From Pseudomonas vanderleydeniana (lineage in GTDB: Bacteria > Pseudomonadota > Gammaproteobacteria > Pseudomonadales > Pseudomonadaceae): a DNA stretch of 64,000 nt. Position 1 is the first letter of the stretch. The number at the start of each line of letters is the position of its first letter. Positions 37,236 to 47,185 of the stretch are shown here, piece by piece. Where the stretch lies: positions 868,001 to 932,000 of the forward strand of contig NZ_CP077093.1 in assembly GCF_014268755.2 (NCBI RefSeq), written 5' to 3'. A program made the translations under genes and the position numbers. The notes under the pieces were generated by a model that saw nothing but the letters and a program-made list of their open reading frames with translations, searched no databases and had not been told where the DNA came from.

Positions 37236-40016
37236 TCAGGAGGTGGTCTGTTCCTGGACCCGCTGGCTGTCGCGTTGGGCTACCCAGTGTTCGACCAGCT
37301 CGCGCAGCTGCGAGAGTTCCACGGGCTTGGCCATGTGGCCGTCCATGCCGGCCTGGCGGGCGCGTTCCTTGTGCTCGCTGAGGATGTGCGCGGTCAGCGC
37401 CACCACCGGCGTGCGGACCCGCTGGTTGCCGACTTCCCAGGCGCGCAGCTGCTGGGTGGCGGAGAACCCGTCGAGCACCGGCATCTCGCAGTCCATCAGC
37501 ACCAGGTCGTAGCGCTGGGCCTTCATCGCCCGCAGGGCTTCCTCACCATTGCTGGCGGTGTCGGGCTGCAGGTTGAGCTTGCCGAGCATGCCGCGAATCA
37601 CCTTGGTGGAGATGCTGTTGTCCTCGGCCACCAGGATCCGGAAGTCGCTGGGCACCGTGACCCCGGGGGCTGGCGGGGCGCTGAGCGGTGTCGCCACGAC
37701 CTGGCTCTTGCCACGCTGGGACAGTTCGTCCGCCAGGGTGGTCTTGAGCGTGTAGCCGGCCACCGGCTTGGCCAGGATGCGCTTGATGCCGGCGTTGCGC
37801 GCAATGATCTTGCTCGGCGCATTGCTGATGCCGGTGAGCATGACCAGCAGGATGTCGTGGTTGAGGCTGGGGTCTTCCTTGATCTTCGCCGCCAGTTGCA
37901 TGCCGGTCATGCCGGGCATGTTCTGGTCCAGCAGGACCACGTCGAAGTAGTCGCGCAGGTGGGCCTTGGTCCGCAACAGGGCCAGGGCCTCCTTGCCGGA
38001 CGGTACGGCACTGACGTTCAGGCCCCAGGCACTGCATTGCTGAACCAGGACCTTGCGGCAGGTGTCGTTGTCGTCGACCACCAGCACCCGGGCACCCTTG
38101 AGCGGGCCGTCGAGGTCGGAGGTCGGGTGTTCGAGGTGCTGTGGGTCCAGCGGTAGCGTCAGCCACAGGGTGCTGCCCTGGTTGGTCCCGGTCTTGATGC
38201 CGAACTCGCCGCGCATCAGCAGCACCAGTTGACGGGCGATCACCAGGCCCAGATGCCCACCCAGGCGAGTCGCGGCGAGGAAGTTCTTGCTCTGCAGTTC
38301 AGCGTGGAGAAGGGCGTCGCGTTCCTCGTCATCCATCGGCACTCCACTGTCCTGGACGGCAATGCGCAGGCGCGGCTGGCCACTGCGTTCGTCGAGCGCG
38401 ACGACGATGAGGATTTCACCCTCGTCGGTCTTCTTCATCGCGTTTTCCAGCAGGCTCAGCAGGGTCTGGCGCAGGCGTGTCGGGTCGCCGCTGATCACCC
38501 GCGGCACCTGGGGCTGGATGAAGCTGATCAGCTCGACGTTCTGCTGCTCGGCCTTGGCGCGGAAGATGCTCAGGCAGTCTTCGATCAGCGCGTTGAGGTC
38601 GAACTGCACGTCGTCGAGCTCGATCTGCCCGGACTCGAGCTTGGAGATGTCGAGGATCTCGTTGATCAGTGTCAGCAGTTCATTGCCGGCGCTGTGGATG
38701 GTCTGCACGTAGTCACGCTGCTTGACCGACAGTGGCGTGCCCAGCAGCAGTTCGGTCATGCCCAGCACGCCGTTCATCGGGGTGCGGATCTCATGGCTGA
38801 TCTTCGCCAGGAACTCGGCCTTGGCGGCGATTTCGGCATTGCTGGCCGCCAGGTCGCGGCTGAGGCTGAACTGGTCTTCGGTGATGCTGCGCCGACGCTC
38901 GCCCAGGGCGATGCTCATCAGCAGGCCGCTGACGGAAATGAAGACCAGCAGGGCGACGAGCAGGCCTTCCGGCGCGACCAGGGTCAGGCCCAGCAGGGCC
39001 GGCAGGATGACCAGGGTGCCGATGTTGAAGATGACCATGGCGACGACGAACAGCCGCGCCGGGCGATAGCCCTTCTGCCAGTGATAGGCGGACACCAGCA
39101 GGATGCTCAGGCTGGCCAGCCCGACCAGGCCGTAGGTCATCACGTTCAGCGGCAGGGTGTCGACGAACAGCAGCAACAGGCCACCGAGGCTGATCACCAG
39201 GATGTCGCCCAGCAGCAGCTTGTTCAGTGGGTGCGGGCCGAGGGGCGAGAAGAAGCTGTAGGTGAACATCAGCCCGCAGGGCGCGGTGAGCAGCAGCGCC
39301 AGGTAGGCGCCAGCGGTCTGTGCCCCCTGCCAGTTGGGGAACCAGGGGCCGATCACGTTCAGCAGGAACAGTGCGCTGAGCAGCAGCAGGAACTCGCAGG
39401 AGGCCAGCCACAGGCTGCTGCGAGAGCGGGTGTAGGCGAAACGGGTCAGGTTGTGCAGGATCAGCATCGACAGGCAGCCGAACAGCAGCCCGTAGAGCAG
39501 GCTCTGACCGCGATCGGCGGCGCTCTGCACCGCCGACTCGAGGGTGATGTGCGGGCGCAGTTCGTGCTTGGACACCAGCCTCAGGTACAGGTCCAGGGGC
39601 TTGCTGCTTTGCATCAGGGGCAGCATGAAGTCGCTGCTCGACAGTGGTCGGTCGACCTTGGGCAGGTCGTTGCCGCTGCGTACCTGGTCGACCAGGGTGT
39701 CGCCATCGAAGGTGTAGAGGTCCAGGCGGGCCAGGTCCGGGGCGAAGATCCGCAGGAGCTGTTCGTGTTTGCCCGGCTGCAGGCGAAAGCGCAACCACAG
39801 GGCGCCACCGGGTTGGGCGGCGGTGAGGCGGTCGAGTTCGATGGGACTGAATTGGTTGATGTAGCGTGAAGAGCGGATATCGCTCAGTTGCAGGTCGGCC
39901 TGGTCATCCTGCAATACCGCCCAGCCACTGCCTTGCGAGGCTTGTGCAGCCGTTGCGAGGCACAGCAGGGTCAGCAGGCTGACGGTGAAACTTATGGCGA
40001 TCCTGAGCCAGCGCAC
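37236..40016 (-). CDS. retS: Hybrid sensor kinase RetS
   Basis: A 926-residue inner-membrane hybrid kinase. A signal peptide (about 1-27) precedes a 7TMR-DISMED2 carbohydrate-binding-like periplasmic domain (about 30-165), seven transmembrane helices (about 172-370), a histidine kinase core with phosphoacceptor His408 (KISHEIRTPMNGVLGM), an ATPase domain (DSGVPMDD; LGGHLGLVIARQL), and two receiver domains with Asp697 (LLDQNMPG) and Asp842 (LMDCEMPV). RetS in Pseudomonas restrains GacS and so opposes biofilm and T6SS expression. Architecture and position beside purD match PA4856. The start is GTG at 40016, supported by an AAGGGA site eight bases upstream. Confidence 0.93.
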   Translation of the reverse strand: MRWLRIAISFTVSLLTLLCLATAAQASQGSGWAVLQDDQADLQLSDIRSSRYINQFSPIELDRLTAAQPGGALWLRFRLQPGKHEQLLRIFAPDLARLDLYTFDGDTLVDQVRSGNDLPKVDRPLSSSDFMLPLMQSSKPLDLYLRLVSKHELRPHITLESAVQSAADRGQSLLYGLLFGCLSMLILHNLTRFAYTRSRSSLWLASCEFLLLLSALFLLNVIGPWFPNWQGAQTAGAYLALLLTAPCGLMFTYSFFSPLGPHPLNKLLLGDILVISLGGLLLLFVDTLPLNVMTYGLVGLASLSILLVSAYHWQKGYRPARLFVVAMVIFNIGTLVILPALLGLTLVAPEGLLVALLVFISVSGLLMSIALGERRRSITEDQFSLSRDLAASNAEIAAKAEFLAKISHEIRTPMNGVLGMTELLLGTPLSVKQRDYVQTIHSAGNELLTLINEILDISKLESGQIELDDVQFDLNALIEDCLSIFRAKAEQQNVELISFIQPQVPRVISGDPTRLRQTLLSLLENAMKKTDEGEILIVVALDERSGQPRLRIAVQDSGVPMDDEERDALLHAELQSKNFLAATRLGGHLGLVIARQLVLLMRGEFGIKTGTNQGSTLWLTLPLDPQHLEHPTSDLDGPLKGARVLVVDDNDTCRKVLVQQCSAWGLNVSAVPSGKEALALLRTKAHLRDYFDVVLLDQNMPGMTGMQLAAKIKEDPSLNHDILLVMLTGISNAPSKIIARNAGIKRILAKPVAGYTLKTTLADELSQRGKSQVVATPLSAPPAPGVTVPSDFRILVAEDNSISTKVIRGMLGKLNLQPDTASNGEEALRAMKAQRYDLVLMDCEMPVLDGFSATQQLRAWEVGNQRVRTPVVALTAHILSEHKERARQAGMDGHMAKPVELSQLRELVEHWVAQRDSQRVQEQTTS

Positions 40017-40077
40017 GGCGAAATCCCTTCGTAGGTTGATGCCTGAGTCATAACTATGCGCGGGGCGGGAATAAGAC

Positions 40078-40100
40078 GGCAAGGGTTTGACACCCTTGCC
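40078..40100 (-). terminator. Hairpin after purD
   Basis: An 8-bp perfect stem GGCAAGGG / CCCTTGCC with a seven-base loop lies 17 bases after the purD stop and before retS. On the minus strand only a short, interrupted T-rich stretch follows (GTCTTATT), so it may be a weak terminator or attenuator between purD and retS. Confidence 0.5.
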
Positions 40101-40116
40101 TATCCGAACGAATAGC

Positions 40117-41412
40117 TTATTCCTGGCTTTCTGCGCGTTCGCGTGCAATTGCACGGTAACCGATGTCGCTCCGGTAGAAGCAGCCTTCCCAATTGATTTT
40201 AGCCGCGAGCTGGTAAGCCTGCTGCTGGGCGGCGCCAACACTCTCGCCCAGCGCGGTGGCGCAGAGCACGCGACCGCCGGAAGTGACGATCTGGCCGTCC
40301 TTGAGGGCGGTACCGGCGTGGAACACCTTGCCTTCCAGGGTGGCTGCTGCATCCAGGCCGCTGATCGGCGCGCCCTTGGCATAGTCGCCCGGGTAGCCGC
40401 CGGCGGCCAGGACGATGCCCAGGCTCGGCCGTGGGTCCCACTGGGCCTCGACCTTGTCCAGGGCCTGGGCCAGGGCGGCCTCGACCAGCAGGACCAGGCT
40501 CGACTGCAGGCGCAGCATCACCGGCTGGGTTTCCGGGTCGCCGAAACGGCAGTTGAACTCGATGACCTTGGGGTTGCCGGCCTTGTCGATCATCAGCCCC
40601 GCGTACAGGAAGCCGGTGTAGACGTTGCCTTCCTCGGCCATGCCGCGCACGGTCGGCCAGATCACCTGGTCCATCACGCGCTGGTGGACTTCGCTGGTGA
40701 CCACCGGAGCTGGCGAATAGGCGCCCATGCCGCCGGTGTTCGGACCGCTGTCGCCGTCGCCGACGCGCTTGTGGTCCTGGCTGGTGGCCATTGGCAGGAC
40801 GTTCTTGCCGTCGACCATGACGATGAAGCTGGCCTCCTCGCCGTCGAGGAACTCCTCGATCACCACGCGCGAACCGGCGTCACCGAAGGCGTTGCCGGCG
40901 AGCATATCGCGCACGGCGTCTTCGGCTTCGGCCAGGGTCATGGCGACGATCACGCCCTTGCCGGCGGCCAGGCCGTCGGCCTTGATCACGATGGGGGCGC
41001 CTTTTTCACGCAGATAGGCCAGGGCCGGCTCGATCTCGGTGAAGTTCTGGTAGTCGGCGGTCGGGATCTTGTGACGGGCCAGGAAATCCTTGGTGAAGGC
41101 CTTGGAGCCTTCCAGCTGGGCGGCACCGGCGGTCGGGCCGAAGCAGTCCAGGCCACGGGAGCGGAACAGGTCGACCACGCCGGCGACCAGTGGCACTTCC
41201 GGGCCGACGATGGTCAGGGAGACGTTCTTCTCGGCGAAGTCCGCCAACTGCTCCAGGGCCAGGACGTCGATGGCGACGTTTTCGCACTTGGCCTCGATGG
41301 CGGTGCCGGCGTTGCCCGGGGCGACGAATACTTTCTCGACGCGCGGATCCTGGGCGACTTTCCAGGCCAGGGCGTGTTCACGACCGCCACTGCCGATGAT
41401 CAGGACATTCAT
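40117..41412 (-). CDS. purD: Phosphoribosylamine-glycine ligase PurD
   Basis: A 431-residue ATP-grasp enzyme forming glycinamide ribonucleotide, the second step of purine synthesis. The N-terminus MNVLIIGSGGREHALAWKVA is diagnostic, as are VIEEFLDGEEASFIVMVDG in the ATP-grasp core and FNCRFGDPETQPVMLRLQS near residue 290. The length is normal. It follows purH on the same strand with a 189-base gap that contains two hairpins, so the two purine genes are probably but not certainly co-transcribed. Confidence 0.97.
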   Translation of the reverse strand: MNVLIIGSGGREHALAWKVAQDPRVEKVFVAPGNAGTAIEAKCENVAIDVLALEQLADFAEKNVSLTIVGPEVPLVAGVVDLFRSRGLDCFGPTAGAAQLEGSKAFTKDFLARHKIPTADYQNFTEIEPALAYLREKGAPIVIKADGLAAGKGVIVAMTLAEAEDAVRDMLAGNAFGDAGSRVVIEEFLDGEEASFIVMVDGKNVLPMATSQDHKRVGDGDSGPNTGGMGAYSPAPVVTSEVHQRVMDQVIWPTVRGMAEEGNVYTGFLYAGLMIDKAGNPKVIEFNCRFGDPETQPVMLRLQSSLVLLVEAALAQALDKVEAQWDPRPSLGIVLAAGGYPGDYAKGAPISGLDAAATLEGKVFHAGTALKDGQIVTSGGRVLCATALGESVGAAQQQAYQLAAKINWEGCFYRSDIGYRAIARERAESQE

Positions 41413-41447
41413 TTCAAAAACCTCGATGACGCGGAATTCTGTTGAAA

Positions 41448-41560
41448 CCTAGGGCGCTTCACGCCCTAGGAGGTCGCAATGAAGCTGGTAGATGCAAGGC
41501 GGAGCGGTCCTCGCTGAGCGCAGTTGCCTCCTGGCAATGAGCATCAGCGAGGGCCGCTCC
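41448..41560. other. Two hairpins between purH and purD
   Basis: Hairpin 1 is a perfect 9-bp stem CCTAGGGCG / CGCCCTAGG with a five-base loop (41448-41470). Hairpin 2 (41501-41560) has 17-base arms GGAGCGGTCCTCGCTGA / TCAGCGAGGGCCGCTCC with one mismatch around a 26-base loop that includes a TTGCCTCCTGGCAA sub-stem. No T-run follows either on the minus strand. They could modulate purD expression within the purHD transcript. Confidence 0.6.
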
Positions 41561-41601
41561 AACGCAGCAGATGCCGGCTTCAGTGCGGCCGCTGTCGTAC
41601 G

Positions 41602-43209
41602 TTAGTGGCGGAAGTGGCGCATGCCGGTGAAGACCATGGCAATGCCGGCCTCGTCGGCAGCGGCAATCACTTCGCTGTCACGCATCGAACCGCCTGGCTG
41701 GATCACCGCGGTGATGCCGACCTTGGCCGCGTTGTCGATGCCGTCGCGGAACGGGAAGAAGGCGTCCGAGGCCATGACTGCGCCCTGTACCTGCAGGCCT
41801 GCGTGCTCCGCTTTGATCGCAGCGATACGGGCCGAGTTCACACGGCTCATCTGGCCGGCGCCGACGCCGATGGTCTGGCGGTTCTTGGCGTAGACGATGG
41901 CGTTGGACTTGACGTACTTGGCGACTTTCCAGGCGAAGATCAGGTCGTTGATTTCCTGCTCGGTCGGGGCGCGTTTGGTCACGACCTTCAGGTCGGCGCT
42001 GGTGATCATGCCGATGTCGCGGCTCTGTACCAGCAGGCCGCCGTTGACGCGCTTGTAGTCCCAGGCCGGGGCGCGCTCGGCGTCCCACTGGCCGCACGCC
42101 AGCAGGCGGACGTTGGCCTTGGCGGCGACGATGGCACGGGCCTCTTCGCTGACGGAAGGGGCGATGATCACTTCGACGAACTGGCGCTCGACGATGGCCT
42201 TGGCGGTTTCGGCGTCCAGTTCACGGTTGAAGGCGATGATGCCGCCGAACGCCGACTCGCTGTCGGTGGCGTAGGCCAGTTCATAGGCCTGGCGGATACC
42301 GCCTTCGGCGTCCGGGCTGACCGCTACGCCGCACGGGTTGGCGTGCTTGACGATCACGCAGGCCGGCTTGACGAAGCTCTTCACGCACTCCAGCGCGGCA
42401 TCGGTGTCGGCCACGTTGTTGTAGGACAGTTCCTTGCCTTGCAGCTGGGTCGCGGTGGCGATACCGGCTTCGGCAGGCTTGGCTTCCACGTAGAACGCCG
42501 CGCTCTGGTGCGGGTTCTCGCCGTAGCGCATTTCCTGGGCCTTGATGAACTGGCTGTTGAAGGTGCGCGGGAATTCGCTGCGGCCTTCGGTCGAGAGCGT
42601 CTCGGCCGCCTGGTTCACGGTGCCCATGTAGTTGGCGATCATGCCGTCGTAGGCGGCGGTGTGCTCGAATGCCTTGAGCATCAGGTCGAAGCGCTGGGCG
42701 TAGGTCAGGCCGCCGGCCTTGAGGCTTTCCAGGACCTGGGCATAGTCGCTGGCGTTGACGACGATGGCGACGTCCTTGTGGTTCTTGGCCGCCGAGCGGA
42801 CCATGGTCGGGCCGCCGATGTCGATGTTCTCGATGGCGGTCGGCAGGTCACAGCCAGGCTTGCTGATGGTCGCTTCGAACGGGTAGAGGTTGACCGCTAC
42901 CAGGTCGATCGGCTGGATGCCGTGCTCGTTCATGATTGCATCGTCGATACCGCGACGACCGAGGATGCCACCGTGGATTTTCGGGTGCAGGGTTTTCACC
43001 CGGCCGTCCATCATTTCCGCAAAGCCGGTGTAGTCCGCGACTTCCACGGCGGCGACGCCGTTGTCCCGCAGCAGCTTGAAGGTGCCGCCGGTGGAGAGGA
43101 TTTCCACGCCCAGGGCTTCCAGTTCACGAGCGAAATCGAGGATTCCGGTCTTGTCGGAAACGCTGATTAGGGCGCGGCGGATCGGCAGGCGGGTAGTCTG
43201 GTCGGTCAT
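41602..43209 (-). CDS. purH: Bifunctional AICAR transformylase / IMP cyclohydrolase PurH
   Basis: A 535-residue enzyme for the last two steps of IMP synthesis. The cyclohydrolase domain opens [20 protein letters not shown] (residues 8-27) with the methylglyoxal synthase-like fold and [14 protein letters not shown]. The transformylase domain has the catalytic [11 protein letters not shown] region (around residue 265) and ends in [24 protein letters not shown] sequence and MRHFRH. I chose ATG 43209 (MTDQTTRLP), which matches the family start and is five codons inside the longest frame. Confidence 0.97.
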   Translation of the reverse strand: MTDQTTRLPIRRALISVSDKTGILDFARELEALGVEILSTGGTFKLLRDNGVAAVEVADYTGFAEMMDGRVKTLHPKIHGGILGRRGIDDAIMNEHGIQPIDLVAVNLYPFEATISKPGCDLPTAIENIDIGGPTMVRSAAKNHKDVAIVVNASDYAQVLESLKAGGLTYAQRFDLMLKAFEHTAAYDGMIANYMGTVNQAAETLSTEGRSEFPRTFNSQFIKAQEMRYGENPHQSAAFYVEAKPAEAGIATATQLQGKELSYNNVADTDAALECVKSFVKPACVIVKHANPCGVAVSPDAEGGIRQAYELAYATDSESAFGGIIAFNRELDAETAKAIVERQFVEVIIAPSVSEEARAIVAAKANVRLLACGQWDAERAPAWDYKRVNGGLLVQSRDIGMITSADLKVVTKRAPTEQEINDLIFAWKVAKYVKSNAIVYAKNRQTIGVGAGQMSRVNSARIAAIKAEHAGLQVQGAVMASDAFFPFRDGIDNAAKVGITAVIQPGGSMRDSEVIAAADEAGIAMVFTGMRHFRH

Positions 43210-43239
43210 CTCGGTGTCCATCAAAACAAGGGAGTCAGC

Positions 43240-43272
43240 AAAAAAGGCGACCGTTTCTACGCGGGCGCCTTT
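43240..43272 (-). terminator. Terminator between fis and purH
   Basis: Read on the minus strand, AAAGGCG and CGCCTTT form a stem around a longer GC-rich loop, followed directly by a run of T (complement of AAAAAA at 43240-43245). It lies 17 bases after the fis stop and separates dusB-fis from purH. Confidence 0.65.
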
Positions 43273-43289
43273 CTGGTTTTATTGAATGC

Positions 43290-43610
43290 TTACAGCAAAT
43301 CGTACTGCTTGAGTTTCTTGCGCAGGGTTCCGCGGTTCAAGCCCAGCAGCTCGCTGGCCTTGGTCTGGTTGCCCTTGACGTAGTTCATCACGCTTTCGAG
43401 CAGGGGAGCCTCGACTTCGGAGAGCACCAGGTTGTACACGTCCGTGACGGCCGCGCCCTCTAGGTGGGCGAAATAATTGTGCAGCGCCTTCTCGACGCTG
43501 CCGCGAAGGGTCTGGCCCTCTTCGCTCGGCGTATTGAGGTGCTGTTTCAAATTGACGTTGTCGCTCACGGGCGTTGTTCCACTCACTAAAGTCTCGGTCA
43601 TCATCGTCAT
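43290..43610 (-). CDS. fis: DNA-binding protein Fis
   Basis: A 106-residue nucleoid-associated factor. The C-terminal helix-turn-helix is intact: [20 protein letters not shown] followed by [16 protein letters not shown]. The N-terminal part is longer than or different from E. coli Fis, as in other pseudomonads. It bends DNA and influences rRNA transcription, recombination and growth-phase regulation. The start overlaps the dusB stop by four bases, the standard dusB-fis operon. Confidence 0.96.
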   Translation of the reverse strand: MTMMTETLVSGTTPVSDNVNLKQHLNTPSEEGQTLRGSVEKALHNYFAHLEGAAVTDVYNLVLSEVEAPLLESVMNYVKGNQTKASELLGLNRGTLRKKLKQYDLL

Positions 43611-44620
43611 GCGGCCACCCCCTCTCCGTCCCCTGTCACCAGGCTCTTGTAACGTCCGGCGAAGAATTCACGAACGTTGGCGCACTGTGCTTCCGTATCT
43701 TCCAAACGATTGAAGTGGGCGCGAAACTCCTTGGCGCCCGGCAAGGTTGCGAGATACCAGCCGACATGCTTGCGGGCGATGCGGACGCCCATGACCTCCC
43801 CATAGAAGGCATGCAGCGCGGCCAGATGCTCTAGCAGAATGCGTTCCACTTCCAACAGCTCCGGTGCCGGGAGGGTTTCACCGGTACGCAGGAAATGCTC
43901 TATCTCACGAAAAATCCATGGCCGCCCCTGGGCGGCCCGGCCGATCAACAGGCCGTCGGCACCGGTGGCGTCCAGGACGTACCGGGCCTTTTCGGCCGAG
44001 TCGATGTCGCCGTTGGCGAAGACCGGGATCGACACCGCCTGCTTGATCTGGGCGATGGTGTCGTACTCGGCTTCGCCGGTGTACAGGTCTGCACGGGTCC
44101 GTCCATGTACCGCCAGGGCAGTGATGCCCGCCTGTTCGGCGATCTTCGCCACCGTCAGGCCGTTCTTGTTCTCCCGGTCCCAGCCGGTGCGGATCTTCAG
44201 GGTGACCGGGACATCGACTGCGGCCACGACGGCGTGCAGGATCTCCCTCACCAACGGTTCATCCTTCAACAGTGCGGAGCCGGCAGCCTTGTTGCAGACC
44301 TTCTTGGCCGGACACCCCATATTGATGTCGATAATCTGTGCGCCCAGCTCGACGTTGGCCCGGGCTGCGTCCGCGAGCATCTGCGCATCACCGCCGGCGA
44401 TCTGGACCGAGCGTGGCTCGGGATCACCTTCGTGGATCATGCGCAGACGCGACTTGCGGCTGTTCCAGAGACTCATGTCGCTGGTGACCATTTCCGAAAC
44501 CACCAGGCCCGCGCCCAGGCGTCGGCAAAGCTGACGAAAGGGCTGGTCGGTGACACCCGCCATGGGGGCGAGAATCAAGCCGTTCTGCAGTGTGTATGGG
44601 CCGATGCGTACCGCCGACAT
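43607..44620 (-). CDS. dusB: tRNA-dihydrouridine synthase DusB
   Basis: A 337-residue FMN enzyme that reduces specific uridines (U17 in E. coli) in the tRNA D-loop. The FMN-binding start [20 protein letters not shown], the catalytic cysteine in [20 protein letters not shown] and the phosphate-binding [15 protein letters not shown] are all present. It is the upstream gene of the dusB-fis operon, whose promoter must lie in the 174 bases after the DUF3426 gene. Confidence 0.96.
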   Translation of the reverse strand: MSAVRIGPYTLQNGLILAPMAGVTDQPFRQLCRRLGAGLVVSEMVTSDMSLWNSRKSRLRMIHEGDPEPRSVQIAGGDAQMLADAARANVELGAQIIDINMGCPAKKVCNKAAGSALLKDEPLVREILHAVVAAVDVPVTLKIRTGWDRENKNGLTVAKIAEQAGITALAVHGRTRADLYTGEAEYDTIAQIKQAVSIPVFANGDIDSAEKARYVLDATGADGLLIGRAAQGRPWIFREIEHFLRTGETLPAPELLEVERILLEHLAALHAFYGEVMGVRIARKHVGWYLATLPGAKEFRAHFNRLEDTEAQCANVREFFAGRYKSLVTGDGEGVAA

Positions 44621-44794
44621 AGGACTTCCCTGTTGTGGGGCCGGATCATGGGAGTTCGAAAAAGGGTTGGCATGATACCCGCTCTCGATGACCGGATAAA
44701 GGCAAAATTGGATAAAATCTGAACAGTTATTCCGTTATCGCCAGCAGTTTGGTCATCGGCGGAAAACTGCCGTCAAACAACAGGACAGGCCGGG

Positions 44795-46114
44795 CTATTC
44801 GGGCGAGTGGAAACTGAGACTGTAGTTCACGGCCTTGGCGCCTGGATCAAGGATGTCCAGGGCGATATGGATCGGGGTTTGCGGCGGCATTTCGCTCTGT
44901 TCGCCGAGATCCCCGCCCAGGTACTCGCCGGGCTTGAAGCGCCGGCTGGCGATCAGGTGGCCGTTGAGATCGGCGAAGCGCAGTTCCAGCAAAGGGAACG
45001 GCTGGGAGAACGACGCACGGTTGTAGATGATCGCATCCACCACCAGGGCGCCGTTGAAGTCCGGGTGGCTGCGCACCACCAGGTTGCTGCTCTTGATCCG
45101 GTCGATGTCGACCTTGGACGGCACCTTGCAGCCCAGCTGCGGGCACAGTTGCTGGAACCACGGGCGATACTGGTCCTGGCGCGCCAGTTCGTCGAAGTGG
45201 TAGGCGACGTACTGGCCCAGCAGCGCGGCGCTGGCGAGCAGCACCAGCAGCAGCCACAGCAGGCGCTTGCCCCAGGGCGAGCGACGGCGTTGCCAGTCGA
45301 GGTGGATCGGGTCGTCCTCGAGGTCCAGCAGCACATCGTCGTGCGCGCCGACTCCCGGTTCATTGCGCTCGCGGGTGGCTTTCTTCTGGTTGGCGACGGG
45401 TTCATCCGCCTCGTCCGGCTCGGCGCTCACGTGCTCGTGGGGGGCGATCTCTTCCAGTTCGCTGTCTTCGATGGCCAGGCGGGGTGCCTTGGGTTCGTCG
45501 TCCAGATCGGCGAGGTCGAAGGACAGCGAGGGTTCCGTGCGGCTTGGCTTGGCAGGTTCGGGCTTGCGCTCGACCTTGCGTTCGCTCCTGGCGGCCGGTG
45601 CCGGCTGGGTCGGTTCGTCGTCGGCCAACTCGTCGGGTTCGCTGGCGGGGGCGCTGAACAGGCTGCCGGACCATTGGGCTTCGTCATCGTCGCTGTCGCG
45701 CCGAGCGCTGAAGGATTCCTCGTTGCCCGTGGTGTCCTGGCCGAAAGCCCTGGCCGGCTGGATTTCCCGCTGTTCCAGGCGGGCCAGTTCCTCGTCGAGG
45801 TCCAGGTCGTCGAGGTCCAGCTCCTGCGCGGTCCATTGCTTCTGGCTGATCGCCCGCGGCGGCTCGGCGGGGGCTGTCGCCGCGGCGGGCGGCGGAGCCG
45901 GTGTCACTGGCGCCGGAGGTGGTGCGGCGGGCGTTGTCGGCGGGTTGGCCGCCGCTTCCCGGGCCGCACGCTGCTCCAGCAGTTGTCGTGCGGCATTGAA
46001 CACTTGCAGGCATGAACCGCAGCGCACGACACCACGCGCCACGCTCAATTGGGCATGGCTGACGCGAAAGCTGGTTTGGCAATGCGGGCACTGGGTGACG
46101 AAGCTGTCGGTCAT
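44795..46114 (-). CDS. DUF3426 zinc-ribbon membrane protein
   Basis: A 439-residue protein. An MJ0042-type zinc ribbon is at the N-terminus (TQCPHCQTSFRVSHAQL ... GVVRCGSCLQVF, four cysteines). A long low-complexity acidic, Pro/Ala/Glu-rich region of about 200 residues follows, then one transmembrane helix near residue 295 (LLWLLLVLLASAALLGQYVA) and a C-terminal DUF3426 domain in the periplasm. The function is unknown; some relatives sense or adapt the envelope. I chose ATG 46114 so that the protein starts at the zinc ribbon. It lies downstream of prmA on the same strand, 30 bases away. Confidence 0.8.
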   Translation of the reverse strand: MTDSFVTQCPHCQTSFRVSHAQLSVARGVVRCGSCLQVFNAARQLLEQRAAREAAANPPTTPAAPPPAPVTPAPPPAAATAPAEPPRAISQKQWTAQELDLDDLDLDEELARLEQREIQPARAFGQDTTGNEESFSARRDSDDDEAQWSGSLFSAPASEPDELADDEPTQPAPAARSERKVERKPEPAKPSRTEPSLSFDLADLDDEPKAPRLAIEDSELEEIAPHEHVSAEPDEADEPVANQKKATRERNEPGVGAHDDVLLDLEDDPIHLDWQRRRSPWGKRLLWLLLVLLASAALLGQYVAYHFDELARQDQYRPWFQQLCPQLGCKVPSKVDIDRIKSSNLVVRSHPDFNGALVVDAIIYNRASFSQPFPLLELRFADLNGHLIASRRFKPGEYLGGDLGEQSEMPPQTPIHIALDILDPGAKAVNYSLSFHSPE

Positions 46115-46144
46115 GCGGCGATCCGGTTCATGCAAGCGCCCATT

Positions 46145-47023
46145 CTAGCGCCGACGGCCAGTGATGCGCACCCAGCCGTCGCGATCGGCGATCGGGTCCA
46201 GATCGAAGTCCTTGGCATAGGCGGCGGCCACTTCCTCGCCCTGCTCGGCGAGGATGCCGGACAGCGCCAGGCGCCCGCCAGGCTTGACCAGGGTCGACAG
46301 TTGCGGGGCCAGGGAAACCAGCGGGCCCGCGAGAATGTTCGCCACCAGGACATCGGCCTGCATCTGCGGCAACTGCTCGGGCAGGTACAGCGGGAACAGC
46401 TCTTCGGCGATGTTGTTGCGCCCGGCGTTGTCGCGGGACGCCTCCAGGGCCTGCACGTCGATGTCGGTGCCGACCGCTTCGCGAGCGCCCAGCAGCAGGG
46501 CGGCAATCGCCAGGATGCCCGAACCGCAGCCGAAATCGAGGACGTTGCAGTCCTTGAGGTCCTGGCCGTCGAGCCATTCCAGGCACAGGGCGGTGGTCGG
46601 GTGGGTACCGGTGCCGAAGGCCAGGCCCGGATCGAGCAGCAGGTTGACCGCTCCCGGTTCCGGCGCGGCGTGCCAGCTCGGCACGATCCACAGGCGCTGG
46701 CCGAAGCGCATCGGCTGGAAGTTGTCCATCCAGCTGCGTTCCCAGTCCTGGTCCTCGATCACTTCGTAGTGGTGTTCGGGCAGCGGGGCGCCGGTCAGCA
46801 GCTCGAGGTGCGCCAGCACGCTGGTCGCCTCGGTGTCGGCTTCGAACAGGGCCAGCAGGTGGGTGTGGGACCACAGCGGGGTGGTGTTGAGTTCGGGTTC
46901 GAAAATCGGTTGATCTTCGGCGTCCATGAAGGTCACCGAAACAGCGCCGATTTCAAGGAAAGCGTCTTCGTAGGTTTCGGCTTGTTCCGGGCTGATGGCG
47001 AGGCGTACTTGCAGCCAAGGCAT
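46145..47023 (-). CDS. prmA: Ribosomal protein L11 methyltransferase PrmA
   Basis: A 292-residue SAM methyltransferase that trimethylates L11. The family N-terminus [20 protein letters not shown] starts at ATG 47023 (ten codons inside the longest frame). The SAM-binding motif [20 protein letters not shown] lies near residue 160, and [19 protein letters not shown] carries the catalytic NILA motif. The length is exactly typical. Confidence 0.96.
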   Translation of the reverse strand: MPWLQVRLAISPEQAETYEDAFLEIGAVSVTFMDAEDQPIFEPELNTTPLWSHTHLLALFEADTEATSVLAHLELLTGAPLPEHHYEVIEDQDWERSWMDNFQPMRFGQRLWIVPSWHAAPEPGAVNLLLDPGLAFGTGTHPTTALCLEWLDGQDLKDCNVLDFGCGSGILAIAALLLGAREAVGTDIDVQALEASRDNAGRNNIAEELFPLYLPEQLPQMQADVLVANILAGPLVSLAPQLSTLVKPGGRLALSGILAEQGEEVAAAYAKDFDLDPIADRDGWVRITGRRR

Positions 47024-47136
47024 GGCGGGCACCTGTGAATAAGAAATGTGCAACCTGGGTGGTTGCGAGAAACGCGGCAGTTTACGCCAGCGCGATGCTT
47101 TGTGGGAGTGGGCTTGTGGGGATCGGCCCCGGGGGT

Positions 47137-47172
47137 AAAAACGACAAGGCCGCTCGAAAGCGGCCTTGTCGT
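47137..47172 (-). terminator. Rho-independent terminator of the acc operon
   Basis: A perfect 14-bp stem ACGACAAGGCCGCT / AGCGGCCTTGTCGT with a CGAA/TTCG tetraloop, followed on the minus strand by five T residues. It begins 13 bases after the accC stop, ending the aroQ-accB-accC transcript. Confidence 0.92.
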
Positions 47173-47185
47173 TCGGATCACCGAC

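Noticed and set aside
37236..40382. Longer 1048-codon frame for retS
   Set aside because: The extra N-terminal 122 codons overlap purD and have no family similarity; GTG 40016 has a good ribosome site and signal peptide.
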